NCBI GenBank assembly: GCA_020064725.1
Contig: JAGTWJ010000003.1
Location: forward strand, 1,736,001-1,800,000
Direction of reading: 5' to 3'
DNA length: 64,000 bases
Source: Drechslerella dactyloides
Taxonomy: Eukaryota; Ascomycota; Orbiliomycetes; Orbiliales; Orbiliaceae
The translations under genes and the position numbers were made by a program. The notes beneath the pieces were generated by a model that saw only the letters and a program-made list of their open reading frames with translations, was not told where the DNA came from and ran no database searches. Position 1 is the first letter of the stretch. Each line of letters opens with the position of its first letter. Shown piece after piece: positions 21,268 through 34,300 of this stretch.

Positions 21268-22063
21268 ACGTTCGGAGAGCGAGCGCGGGGCCTCTCTACA
21301 ATGAGGCGATGGCGGATTCGAGTTTTGGTCTGAGGTTACTTCAGTTCAGCAGGCATGCGACTGGTCACTTATGTGACAATTGATCCGGTAGTAACTGCTC
21401 GCATGTTGGAAGATAGAGGTAAAGGTGTTACGATGTAGCTGAGGAGTCCGAGATGGATCGTCGACGAAGTAAAAGGTACAGTTTACGCTTCTCCCCATGC
21501 TTCCCGCAATATACGAGTAAGTGGCGCTCTTTCTTGTGTGCACATATTTTCTGGGTATAAATTGAAATGATTTCGATGACTACCCCGTAGTTGGGGGCTT
21601 ATGCGTACATCCGCTGATCGACCATGCGCAGATAGAGCACGTAGAATCCATGGCCTATCAATGTCAACATCAAGAATACATTGCAATATGTGCACATATA
21701 ATTATATCGATTAGCTAGCTCTGTGGTGTTTGCAAAAGCGCCTTTGTACAGGTAGAAAGAAAGCACTGCATTTAAGGATATCAAAGGAAGCTCCGAGGCA
21801 GCGCCTACAAATGCTCAGAAAACCTATAATACGAACCAGAAGAGTCTATGATGCAGAAATCCAGACAGAGAGGAGATGCTCAAAAGCTCAAAAAACAAGC
21901 ATGGAGCTGATAATAATCACTGTGAATTCACCCAAAAACGATGCTGAGACCGCTCAACTTGGTCAAATTCACAAGACCCAAAGGAAAATAGCAAGCAAAC
22001 AGTCGTGATCCGTTCGGGGAATCCCATCGTATCCATGCCGCTAAACATTCATAATCCTGATCC
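21268..22063. other. Intergenic region, no supported gene
   Basis: 796 bp between two minus-strand genes. It contains the promoter of the 527-residue orphan and the 3' region of the next gene. No distinctive sequence. Confidence 0.4.
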
Positions 22064-24712
22064 TCAATGCTTTTTCGAGTTTCCCGCTGGCCTAAAAGAA
22101 TACACCACAGATAGCCAAAACTCGGTTCCAAAATCGTAATCATCCAGTCTCTTGTCCGCTTCGATCATATAACATGTTACCGGCCCTCCCTCCGTCTTGG
22201 AGACGCTTAACTCGAAAACGGGGTTCATATTCAGATTTTCGGATGCCGCCAACATCACATTATCCTTGTGTGTCCGAGCGTACATCTGTGCTATCTTTCG
22301 AATCGTAGTCATTGTTCCAAGAGAGACTTTAGCAGTCTTGGTGGCGGAACCCCGAGGAGCGACGAGGTGCGCAACGAGATTAACGAGGACCTTTTTAGGG
22401 CCCTTAGGCAGGTAAGGCCCGGCGTTAATGATACTTTGAGCTTTCGATCCGACTTTGAAAGGGATAGGGGCAGCTTGACCACTTAGTTGTTTTGGAGCGA
22501 TGCCCTTCTTCATTGCGGCTGCCATGGCTGCAGGTTTAGTTGGTAGCGCCATATGACCAGGTGCCGAATTGAGTGACGCTACAGTCGCCCATGCCGGTTT
22601 CTGCGGTTCCGATGATCGGTTGTTCCCGGTATCCGCCGCCCTCGATGCCACAACGACCGGTTGTGCAGGTTTCTTCGGGGCCCATTCTACCGCTCCGTTA
22701 ACAGACGTCCTTCTCCACTGCGAGGGATCGAGGCGTACCACTATCATTATCCTCTGGGAGGGGAACATGGCCTCTGTTATCCCATTGTGCTTCCCACTGC
22801 GAGGCGTAGCCTGGAGCTGTTGCAGGAATAGACCAATCACCCCACGAGGGCTCGTTGTTGCTAGTGGTAGCTTCTGGTCCGAAAGCCGGAGTCCCCCACC
22901 ACCCGTTCTGCTGCTCCGGCTCTTGCTTCACCTCCACTTGTCCAGACTGTTCGTAAGGCTCCTCACTCCACCTAAATCCCATCGCTCGTAAACGCGGCTC
23001 GGGCTCTAGTTCAGCTCGGGGTTGGCCTCCAGATGTCGCCATGATAACGCGGAGCTTCTGAACAGATGATTCCAACTCCTGTGGTGCTTGCGGTCGTTCA
23101 TCAGCAGTCTCACGAGGCGGCTCCGATACAATAACGGGGATACCATGTCGTCGAGCGTCAGCACTCCCCAGTTCATTCCGCTGCGACTCTGAATCGCCAG
23201 GTGCCGGACTGTCATCGTCGAATAGATGACTCTCCCCTTCGAACTTGGACTCCGTGTCGATGCTAGGCGATCCTGTACTTTCAAGATGTGTAGTTCCCTC
23301 GTCTTCGGTGCTTAACCCGTTATTACTCGCTGCGGACCTCTCACCAGACTTTGGCCCAGATGCGACCACTGTCTCGGATACAGAAGCTACCTCTTCATCC
23401 TCGTCCGGGGGAGCTAAGTGGGCCTCCCCACCTGTACTCCCTGGAACATGGGATGATTCTGTAAGCGAAGTCGTCGAGGCACCCCCGTCCCACTCGCCAC
23501 CTTCCTCGGAAGACGCTGGAATTCCTCCAGCTGACTCCTCAAGACCATCCGAGGGGCCCCGGTAGTGGTACAAGCGCCCTTGACGAGGATGCGATTGCTC
23601 TTCAGTCAGTTCGGCTGTCACTGCCACTCGCCCGCCCCACCCGTCGTCTTCCTCCTCCTCCTTCGCTGCCTCTTGATGGGTATCCTTGGCATACGAAGCC
23701 GTTTCATGCGTATCTTGAGTAGTTGCATCGGGTATGTCTGGCTTTGAGGCCGCAACGATTGTCTCTGGAGGCGACGGCGGCTTGATAATTGGGATGGCCA
23801 TCGACCGCTTACGGCCACGAAAGATCGGATTATCATCCGGCTCTATCGTCGAGTTGAACCCCCCGCTTGGTTTGAACTCCATCGCCGATGGGCTCATTCC
23901 CGGCTTCTTGAATGTCCAAGGCGCGGGTTTTGGCGGCATGACGAATGTATTCGGCTGCGACGCTTGCGGCTCCGGGTTATCGTCGCCTTCAAGCTCCATA
24001 GCCAACGGCTCAGGTTCTGGGGGATACTGTGGGACGAACAGGCGGCTAGGATCGAGTCGTGGTGCCGAAACTGCTGCGCGCTGCCGCGCGGCCGCTGGCT
24101 CCAAGGCACTTTGTATCTCCATCAAGTCACCCGCGACCTCCATACTCCCAAACTGGGAGGCTGCCACTGAGACATCCTTCCGCCCACTGATCGCCATCGG
24201 CTGAAGTAACGACGCGTGAGTCTCGACGGCCGGGGCCTCGTAAACCATCGTATCAACAGTGATGTCCATGCCATCGTGTACGAGCTCCTCCCAGTCTTCA
24301 GGTCGGATGATGCAGCCAGATTTATCCACCAGCTGCCACTGGCCGGCGAATAGTAGCTCCTCGCAGGCCTTGAATTTCGGTTTCGCAGGGTTTGCACTTG
24401 TGACAAAGCGGATCTGAGGGTGTGGGAGGGTGCTGATGTATTGCATCAGGCGCTACATACGGTTTCCACGGGTATCTCGTTAGCAATGTTGCGTTGCGGC
24501 GGCACGAAATCATGGCATCATGTCTGCGATCGCGCATTCCATGAACGTGAGTAGATACGCACCTCTAGCGTCTGGACCCTCCGGAAAGGTGCGACGTAAG
24601 GCCGCTTCGACGGATTGACGTACACGGTGACTTTGCGGGGCCCGTCGCCGAGTGGACCCGGATCGCGATCGTGCGCATGTCGGGCACGCGAGGCGCCGCC
24701 CTGCAGAATCAT
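22064..24712 (-). CDS. Ubiquitin-like-domain (ULD_2-type) low-complexity protein
   Basis: Three exons on the minus strand: 24712-24563, 24452-22739 and 22686-22064 (introns 110 and 52 nt), 828 residues. Residues about 28-150 read as a ubiquitin-like fold: KVTVYVNPSKRPYV, then VQTLERLMQYIS (joined across intron 1), GQWQLVDKSGCIIRPEDWEE and LVHDGMDITVDTMVY. The Ile-x-x-Trp-Glu-x-x-Val...Gly-Met pattern matches the domain that precedes or accompanies fungal NLR-like and orphan proteins (ULD_2). Residues 150-640 are acidic, Pro/Ser-rich and probably disordered. The C-terminal 190 residues are more ordered (SIINAGPYLPKGPKKVLVNL; MTTIRKIAQMYARTHKDN) and unfamiliar. Intron 2 lets the two long overlapping frames join. 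Function unknown; a scaffold is possible. Confidence 0.6.
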
Positions 24713-25681
24713 GCGTCAGCCCTCTCAACATCAAATCCAATCTCCTTCGCTTCCAAAGCAGAACCAACTTGTCCTTGTCCAAAGAGCATGCTACATCGCG
24801 AGCACGTGTGAAGCGATGGCACGTCCTGGTCCAGCAGCGACATCTGCGAGCGCCGATAAATCTCCGCCGAGTATACGGTTTCGATCGTCCCAAGTCGCGA
24901 CCCAACGCTGTAGATGTTTTAGAACGGCCCGTCCGTCAGCCGAGGCGGGGAGTTTTTTTTTTTTTTTTACAATTTCGCGAACTGAGTTACCAATCCGGGG
25001 AAAGGTACTGGAGGAATCAGACGAGGCCTCCACCGATGCGGCTGTATGCTAGAGCGGGAGCATCTCAATATATACAACGGGGTAAGTTAGTCCGGCCGCC
25101 AGTAGACACGGCAAAAAGGGGGCTTTGGAGTTTTTTCAAGTTGCACAGAGCAACATGCCGAAACAGGGATTTCAAAGAGATTTTCAAAGATTCCAAATGG
25201 GAGGCACGGGTAACGTTGGAAACGCGGCTCGATCGTTGGCCAGCGGTGCAGGCGGGATAGACAAATCTCTGCCGCATTCCGCCAGGGCTGGCTAGTTTAT
25301 CTGATCTGCCTGACTAAAATTGCGGCGCTGACAGGCATTTTTGGCGATGCCAATTCTAGAATCGTCGCACAGACCTTCCAATTGGTGGAGTATCGCCAAC
25401 GCGAGGAGGCGTGGTATTTTCGAGTCAGCAGGTTAGCGAGGGAGAATTTGTCATTGCATTTGAATCGAGGAGTATAGCATTCGCGGAGGCATTGCCACCA
25501 GCTTCAATTATGGGGTAGTTAAAAACAGCACAAGCCGCTATACGCGATTAAACATGAATATGAGCGTGCATGCATACGCGATAATAATGAGCGAACCACA
25601 TGACTTAGCTCCATCCTAGACGCCCTCAGAGAGCGCTCGCCATAGTTAACACAGCATAGAACTCTGCACAGATATTCTTCG
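24713..25681. other. Intergenic region with 16-T tract
   Basis: 969 bp between two minus-strand genes. A run of 16 T lies at 24953-24968. The overlapping Arg-rich ORFs on both strands are shadows of GC-rich DNA around the first exon of the upstream gene. No gene supported. Confidence 0.45.
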
Positions 25682-27980
25682 TCAAAATGCAACGCTTGCT
25701 CGTACGGATCCTTCCCGTTCATTTGGTCGGGCATGGGAAGCCAGTTCATCCATAGAGTTCTTATCAAGGCTATCCTCAGGTTCATTAAAGCCCTCGATGT
25801 AGCTAGTATCTCTCGTCCGGAAATAAGCAGCAATGTGAGACATCACTGCTTGCACAGCAGACATCCTAGCTGTGGGCAGCTCAATTCCAGTCTTAGGGTC
25901 CTCGAAAGCAGACTTAGCGATTGAGTGCGGAATTGGCGCCGCGATCTCGTCGAATTCTTTCAGGATTTCCAAAGCGTCCATCCTTTTTCCTCCATCGGAG
26001 AACTTGCAGTATTCCAAGGACTTTTCAACGGAAGCTCTACCAGGCATAGGGATATTCTCCATACGTTTATTCTTTCCCATTTGCTTCGGTTCTATTTTAC
26101 CCCAGTCTTTTGGTTTTGGTTTGTCGCGATCCAATTTTTGAAACATCTCGGCGATGAATCCCCCAAACCGCGATCTCATAGACCGTTCTTCATCTTCGAC
26201 TTCTGTGGTGAAATCTGAACAGTCGCTGACAGCACTAGCACAAGGAGTCGCGGGCCCAGTAGAGGTAGTTGCTCCGTCATCCAGATCAACATCAACCGGC
26301 TGATACGCTGGATGAGTCATGCCGTAATGATAGTCTTGGTCTTGTAATTTCTCTGGATCTGGCCCAGCTTCAGACATCTGTGTATTTGTGTCCTGATACA
26401 ACTCTGCAACGTTTCCAAAGGTATCCAAGTTTAGCCGAGGTCGTAATAAGAGGTCGATTTCAACAAGTCGTTCCCCGGATGGAAGCATTTTAGATACTGA
26501 AATTGGAGGAGGAGCAGGAAGCCATTCGAACCCATCGAAGCCAACAGGAGGAGTAGGCGGATCAACCTTGATGATCGGGACCTCTCGCTCCGCTCCTAAA
26601 AATGGAGCCTTTGCTCCAAGCGTGCTTCCCCTCTTGATTGAACTCTGACTCTTCTTCTCCTCCGGACAACTAGATAAAGGAGGTATGGTAGCTTTGTGAT
26701 CAGGTGTCAAACTGACACGTTTCGTCACGCAAGCAATCGGAATATTGTTGTTCACGACCGCATCAAGCTCCTCATCTGTGATCCTGCTAATGCGTACCGA
26801 CTTTCTGGATGGGTTTTGAGAATTCTTGGTTTCCTTCTTCTTCTTCTTCTTCTTCTGGATCTTGTCATCTCCGACCTTTCTCTTTGCGAGGCTCGATCTA
26901 GTTTTGACTCTAGAGCTCGTGGGACTTTCATACATCGTGGTTACCGGACCGGTCTGGTAGATATTGATTTTGAGGTTGTGCACTCGCTTGCTACCTGGAG
27001 TTCGCAGCGTTACGTCTATAGAACGAGTGTGCATCACGTCAGAGAGCAGTTCGTAGTTGAAACGAGGAGTGGTAACGGCCCGCATGTGCGCATTGACTAC
27101 CATAGCGATCACATGAGATCTGGTTACCTTTCACAGCGACACCAGGAGTAATTTCCTGTCGAACATTCGAGGTTGCCCTATACTCTCCGATATGTCCCTG
27201 TACGAGGTCGATTCGACGTTTACCATTGGACTCCTGTTCCTTGAGAAATATCGGCATTCTTGAGACGTATCAGCCGGACAGTTAGCGTCCGTTGTCCTTG
27301 CTCTCGCTGGAGCGATGGATAACTTATCGAGAAACTCACGGGAATTCAAATGGCCAAGTCATCGTTTTCGTTCCATCGCCGGCCACGGTTACAAGTCTTT
27401 GGAAATTGTAAATGGTCCACATTTCATCTTGCATTATCTTGAAGATGTCGATTATGAGCTGGTGCTCCTTGTGCAGCTCGGACATCTCTTTCTGAATTCC
27501 ATCGAGGGCGCCTTTGCATTGAAGTAGGTCCGTGTTGAGGACGTTCATGTTTCGAAAGGCGTCCTTTACTTTTTCCATGATGTATCCATAAATATCATTG
27601 AAGGCGGACGTGAGATCATTCAATGCTGTTGCGAATGTGATGTAGTATGACTTGACATTGTGCCAGTCATTCATCAGGAAGTCTCGTTCAGCGAGAATGG
27701 CGTAAACTTCGTATCCATATTTGGGGCGAATGGTAGCGCGCACAATGGAAGCCGTTCTCAGGGCGGAGGGGGCATCGTAGGGGATGTCAAAGATAAGAAA
27801 CTCTTGGATATTTGTCACCAGCAGTATTGCCAGGTCCTCGATGTCACGAGCGAAGGCCCGCATTTCGGTAACCGAGGCGCGGTAACTGTCAAAATTGCAG
27901 TAATGGAAGAGGAGAGAAGCCATGGTGGTAGCGGTACGAAGAAATTGAAGGGGTTGTCGAGGTGATGTTGATGCTAGCAT
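25682..27980 (-). CDS. Hypothetical helical protein, possible partner of ULD gene
   Basis: Best model: exon 1 27980-27340, exon 2 27119-25682, joined by a 220-nt GT-AG intron, 692 residues. The intron also holds an open stretch (27257 down to about 27125) that may be a cryptic middle exon, so the junction is uncertain. The N-terminal 215 residues are helical with long amphipathic runs (VTEMRAFARDIEDLAILLVT; GIQKEMSELHKEHQLIIDIF) and resemble N-terminal domains of fungal orphan signalling proteins. Exon 2 starts after FEFP with SHVIAMVVNAHMRAV, then a Lys-rich tract (seven consecutive K from a CTT repeat) and acidic low complexity. The C-terminal 100 residues are mixed. No enzyme motif. Same strand and similar domain layout as the neighbouring ULD gene. 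Confidence 0.5.
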
Positions 27981-30900
27981 CAACAGGAAATTCAACAAAT
28001 AGGACTCAGAAGCCAGCGGTCATGTAGTCGCATATATCTTCCCGCGACAACAACCCACAAATAAGAAGCCTATAGACTAGCCGCAGCACTAGCAGCTGTC
28101 ACCTCGAACTATCACTCCCTTCCTCCTGCTATTCTCTCACTTCGTCAATGATATGGTAAACTTCTATCAAGGATAAGTATATAATATCAGCCTCTCATCA
28201 GCTCCATAATTTATAATTCGCAGAACACACTACTACTAGCAAGTCAAAGCCTTCTTTAATCTGGCCCACCCGAGGCCTTGATGAATTCTAATACTACATG
28301 ACCACCCTATCTGCCCGTATAAACATCAAAAGGGTACATTCGAAACGATGCCATTGGCTTCCAGAGATAATTTGAGCATTGACTGAATCTCTTCAATCGA
28401 GTGAAAACTACAAAGTCAAAGGAATACATCTGCCTCGCTCCGAGCCACGACGTAACCAAAAGCTGAAAACGAAGTAGATCTGACGAGAATATAGAAACAG
28501 CGGGTAACCTGCAGGCAGATTACTTTAGAGGTCCATAATTGCAAGCGAGTGGACCCGGACATCTTAAGGATCTGACGAATTTGTTCATGCTGTTCCAACA
28601 TTTCTTGAACGACTTTCGGATCCTTCGCTGTGACAGTTTGGTTTATGAAACAAATGCTGAAGGCTAATTCACAAAGAGCATGCAATAGCAAACAGCAGGG
28701 CCTAAGTTTTCAGGAGAAGCTTATGGCTATTACATTAGCTCTCGACAGTCTCGTAATGTAGAGCGTTTGATATCAGTCCGAAGGTCTAAGAAGAGATCAG
28801 ATCCCAGCCTATATGCACCAGATTGGATCAGTTTTCCGAATCGTCGCCGCGGCAAACAGAGAGGACAGTAACTCACACGAATGAACCTGCACAGTAACAG
28901 AACAATGGCAGTGGCGTTTGCAGCCGCCCCTTGTTGAATATATGCCATAGATTTCGGACGAGCCATGGGCCCTCCGTTGAACGGGAGGTACCTGCCCGTT
29001 CGCCGGGCCCATACATCTCGGGACGTTCAAGTTTTAGCTCAACATTGAAACAACAATTTTGTGCGAGCCGTTTAGCAGCTCTCTGGCCTTATTCCCCATT
29101 CTTACTTTGGGGGTGGGGCGGTTGCTTGACGGTTGCTGGGAATATTAAAATACCACCCATAGGGGTGTCCGTCCAGTCCAGCTGGTCGATGGGGGCTATG
29201 ATGGTATCGCCAAGATATCAGTCAGCCAAATATCACAGTTGAGCTCGGAAACGGATGTTAGCTGGACGGTGACTAACCTAAAGAGCCAGCATCGAAAGTC
29301 TATCTTTACAATCCGTTCACTGACCATGAGCTCTCGAAGGAGCCCATCGAAAACTTCCCTGAGGCAAGGCCAAGCCCAGCGACTAGGGATACACCAGACC
29401 AGACCGAGATAGGAAACGACTGTCGGGCATAGCGACAGGTTAGATGCCAAGCAGTCGACGGAAGGGCTGGCGAGCACAGGACAGGTCTAACACACCTTGC
29501 TTCGAGTATTTGAGTAAACCCAGCCCATGGAAGTGGGCAACGAGCTACGACGAAAGAAGGAGGGGGAAAAGAGTCGAGGACAAGATGAAGAGCCAGACCC
29601 AGAGAGCAGCCTACGATGTAGGCGCAGAAGAATACTATGGTTTGTTCTCAGACACCACGTAAACCATATCGCACCAATCCATGAAAACTACATGTGTAGT
29701 CTAGCGTCGAGACTGACCAATCTTGGGGGTTGATGACAAGGAAGATGAAAGAGGATGAAGAGGGAGATGAAAGAGGATGAAGAGGAAGCAGGGAGAGGAG
29801 AAGGGGGGAGGAGCCAATAAATACTGCTAGGTCATCAAGGTAAACGTACATTTTCCTATATTGTCTTGATATACAGCTGTTTATCCACACGCTCATCACG
29901 CTCTTTTCCTTGCTTCCCCAAGCTGCTCCGTTTATATTGAAGCTCCCTCCAGTTTCAAAGCGTGACAGACGCTCAAGCCGGATCTACTGGTAGCTCTGCG
30001 GGCATGTTGCACTCGCTATAGGGTTAGTCTACTGATAATCAAGTGAGGACAGGTTTGATGGCACACGTTCAAAGTGGAAATCCTACAAGCCTTTCAGTCA
30101 GAAATCTTTTATCATGACGGATTATTGCACAGATTACACTGCGCTTTATCATTTGAAGGTCTGGCCTACAGACCTATTCATGAACTCATCTGACATGATG
30201 CAACTTACAGCCAGTTGCGGCCCTAGGTTTATATATCAAATGAAACAAACGATATCTTAACGGTAAAAATGGTAGTTATAGTACATACTATCGAGTGGAT
30301 TATCTATATATCGAAAAGGGTTATATTGCGTACAGGAAATTTCTTGGGCGTGTGATGCTCTTCGTCCCACTAGGCTCGTCGCTTTCTCAAAAACTTCGGG
30401 AACTAATTATATGCTACATAGCAAAACTATGCGAGTATCTAGTTTCGAATTTAAAGTGCCATGGGCCACGAACTACATTTTGCGGCTAGATTTTGGTTGA
30501 CGTGAAGTCAGGAACCTGGAATTTGGACTTTCTCCACCATTACGCGGATAATTTTTGATTTTCATACTGCGGTGCGTGTTTTTTTCGACTCTTTTCGATG
30601 TGAACTCTGGACTGGAGCTTGATCGTATGCATGGCTATGTCGTCTGAGCCGATCTGGTTAACATTCCGTACATATAAGAATTTATATGTTTAGTAATAGT
30701 GCGCCGATGAAACGACGCAGGGTCCGACAAGCATCGTTTTATAATTAATTGGCAGTGCCTGCACGCGCATACGCACACTGCGTCTACAAATCGCCGAAAT
30801 TTCCACACGTACGCCTACTTCTACTCGCTCGGATTTTCGAGAGATCCTAATCCGTAGAGTTGAACAATCCCGATTCGTTCAACTGTACTACTGTCTGATG

Positions 30901-31373
30901 CGATAGGTGCTTGCGCCTATTCGGATAATGATAGGAAATGACAGTGAACAATCAAGCGGTAACTTCTAAATTGCTGCATGCAGTTCCATACATAAACGCA
31001 CTTAGTGGAGAGAACTCGGGAGCCGACCATGAACCCGATACCCGCTAGCATCCGTGACTCCTTGTGCAGAATACGCGGCCCTTGTTTCTCAAGTCAGCAG
31101 AGGCGTAGTTGTTAGAGCCTCGCTTGTTGGTTGTCGCAAGTGTCTACGCAATTCAGCAGGGCAAGCGAGTCTGCTGTGATAAATGCCAAGCAACAGCTCC
31201 TGACGCACTTACCCAAACCTTACGTTCGCACGCAGGCGCACTCCTAAACATCAGCCCGCAAGAGCCACCATCGCTTTTTCGGTCCACGACATCACGACAC
31301 ATATCTACGCCGCCAGTCCATCCTTACCATGATTATCTATCGAAGGCCATCCTGTCCGAGTGTATAGTCCAAC
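27981..31373. other. Gene-poor 3.4-kb region
   Basis: No gene could be modelled with confidence. On the minus strand 28966-28730 and 28691-28416 encode two protein-like stretches (MAYIQQGAAANATAIVLLLC and KVVQEMLEQHEQIRQILKM) that do not join cleanly and may be remnants of a helical-domain gene like its neighbour. A purine-rich minisatellite is at 29741-29785. DNA from about 30000 to 31100 is AT-rich and featureless. The last 300 bp are the presumed promoter and leader of the flippase gene. Confidence 0.45.
29741..29785. repeat. Purine-rich 22-nt minisatellite
   Basis: AGATGAAAGAGGATGAAGAGG occurs twice in direct tandem, followed by more GGAGA-rich DNA to about 29815. The strand is almost pure purine, a shape that can favour triplex DNA. 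Confidence 0.6.
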
Positions 31374-34300
31374 ATGTCGTCCCGTCTGCTGCCTCCCGAC
31401 TCGCCCGCCTCCTACACAGACGACTCGGACGACGACTTCATACTCGAAGAGCTTGATCCCACATCTGACCGCTTCGATCCCTCCACCTCTGCCTCCCACG
31501 GCCATTCCTATAGCCTCCCTCGACGCAGTCAGGATGCTCGACGATCCTCCGAGCGCCGGCGCTCGCCATCCTTCACCTCCCGAATTGCCCTCACTACCTT
31601 CGGCCGCCGACTGGGTCGAAGCCGGCCCGAACCTCGATACCCTGAAGAAGACGAGGAGGACCTGGAAGCGCTAATAGCGGATCGCAAGAAGTCGGTTGAG
31701 CTTGGGAAGCGTAGCGATGAGTCCGTGCGTCAGGAAGATGCCGACACACCCCTGTTGCGCCCGGAGTCCTCGGGCTCAAGATCGCGAGTCCGGATACCAG
31801 GGCTCGGTTTACAGGGCGACGCCCGGAAGCCAGCGGCCGACTCGAATCGAACTGTCGACTTATCCTCACCTTCGTCAGCATACCCTCCGAACGTCATCTC
31901 GAATGCGAAATACACCGCTGTCACATTCCTCCCACTCACGCTGTACAACGAATTCAAGTACTTCTTCAACCTATACTTCCTCCTTGTCGCTCTCTCGCAA
32001 ATAGTCCCAAAGCTTCGCATCGGCTACCTAAGCACGTACATCGTCCCGCTAGTATTCGTTCTCACCGTAACACTCGGAAAGGAGGCCTACGATGATATCG
32101 CTCGGCGAAGAAGAGATGCGGAAGCCAACAGCGAGGAACTGGAATGTATGGTGTTCACGGATCCATCGGCAAGACCAAAGAGGAAGAAGAGAGCTCTGCG
32201 TAAGCCATTGAGTAATGGCCACGCCATCACGATCGATCGCGATAATAGCGGGGTATCCACGAACATTGTGATGAAGAAATCACGTGACCTTCGAGTTGGC
32301 GATATATTGCACCTGAAGAAGGACCAGAGAGTTCCCGCAGATGTAGTACTTCTGAAGACAGTGCCAGAGTCACCATCTGGGCTTGATGGCCTAGTGGAAG
32401 AGGATGGTCCTTCCGGTGAAGCCTTTATTCGAACGGATCAACTCGATGGCGAGACGGACTGGAAGCTACGGTTAGCATCACCGTTAACGCAGGTGCTCGA
32501 GACATCACAGCTTCAGAACATCAAAATTTCTGCCTCGCCGCCATCGAAGGCCGTTAACACCTTCGTGGGAACGATCGAATACACCGATCCGACGGACCCT
32601 CTCAACATCAAATCACTACCCTTATCAATCGACCATACAGCATGGGCCAACACCGTCCTTGCTTCCTCGACCCCTACCCTCGCAGCCGTAATCTACACCG
32701 GATCGGAGACACGACAAGCCCTCTCGACGTCGAAATCACGGTCGAAAACTGGCCTGCTCGAAATCGAAATCAACAGCCTTACGAAGATCCTATGCGCGCT
32801 CACTCTCACAATTTCTATCCTGCTAGTCGTCCTCCACTACACCTCACCTAAAGACCCTACATCAAGCGACAAGCGTCCAAAGCTGAATAATTTGCCTTGG
32901 TATATTGCGATCCTTAGATTCTTGATTCTGTTCAGTACAATCATACCCATCAGCTTGCGAGTGAACTTGGACATGGGAAAGAGTGTCTATGCGTGGTTCA
33001 TAGAGCGAGATAAGGGGATCGAAGGCACCGTCGTCAGGACAAGCACCATCCCTGAAGAATTAGGACGGGTTGAGTACCTTCTTACAGATAAAACGGGAAC
33101 CCTGACCCAAAACGGTACGTTTCGCAATGCACATCGGACGCATATAACATCATCAACTAACAGACATCTAGATATGGAGCTGAAGAAGATACATGTTGGC
33201 ACCGTCTCATATGCCGGAGAAGCTATGGATGAAGTTACTGGCTACATCAAGCAAGCCTTTGCAGAACAGCAGCCAACTACTTCTCCTTTGGATCCCTTCG
33301 CCGATCCCCAGACAGCCATTGATACTACCGCTCCCAACCTATCATCACTGCAAGCCGCTCAGACAAGATCGCGACGAGAAATTGGATCGAGGGTACGCGA
33401 CGTTGTAGTAGCTCTCGCGCTCGCACACAACGTCACGCCGACGACCGACGACTCCACTGGCGAGACAAGTTACCAGGCCGCCTCGCCAGACGAGATTGCG
33501 ATTGTCAAGTGGGCAGAGAGTGTTGGTTTAAAGCTAGTGCAGCGGGACCGAAAGAGCATCCAGCTAGCTAGAGTCGACACCGGCCGGATCGTGATTAGAG
33601 TCAAGATACTTGAGATATTCCCTTTCACATCCGAAGGAAAGAGGATGGGTGTCGTCGTCCGATTCTTGAATCCCGAGGACTCGTTTGACGATCCTAACGG
33701 TGATATCTGGTTCTTCCAGAAAGGCGCAGATACCGTCATGGCGAAGATTGTGGCTGCGAATGATTGGCTGGAGGAAGAATGTGGGAATATGGCGAGAGAA
33801 GGGCTGAGGACCTTGGTTGTCGGGAGAAAGAGACTGAGCCTACAGCAATACGATGAGTTTTCCAGCAGATACAAAGCCGCGAGTCTGAACCTCAGCTCGG
33901 ATCGCGATCTAGAGATGGGCAAAGTCGTCAGCGACATCCTGGAACAAGAGCTAGAGCTGCTCGGCGTCACGGGTGTAGAGGACCGCTTGCAACTCGATGT
34001 CAAGCCGAGTCTAGAACTGTTACGGAACGCTGGCATCAAGATATGGATGTTGACTGGGGACAAAGTTGAGACAGCGAGGTGCGTCGGCATCAGCGCAAAG
34101 TTAGTCGCCAGGGGCCAGTACATCTACACCATCGAAAAGCGTAAGCTTGCCCAAGATCTTGCTATATAAAGATTTAATATTAACACACCGACCAGTGAAG
34201 CAGAAAGACTCCGCATACGATGCCCTCGAGTTCCTCAACAGCAAGCCAGATAGCGCACTAATAATTGACGGCGAATCTCTCTCGCTATATCTCGACCACT

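Noticed and set aside
24510..24905. 131-codon Arg-rich minus-strand ORF overlapping the ULD gene first exon
   Set aside because: The alternative frame starting at 24712 splices cleanly into the ULD gene and gives coherent domain sequence; the Arg-rich frame is its shadow.
33115..33171. Flippase gene read through without splicing at this position
   Set aside because: The 57-nt segment begins GTACGT and ends CTAG, and splitting DKTGTLTQN from DMELKK by 19 extra residues would disrupt a near-invariant P-type ATPase site. It is treated as an intron.
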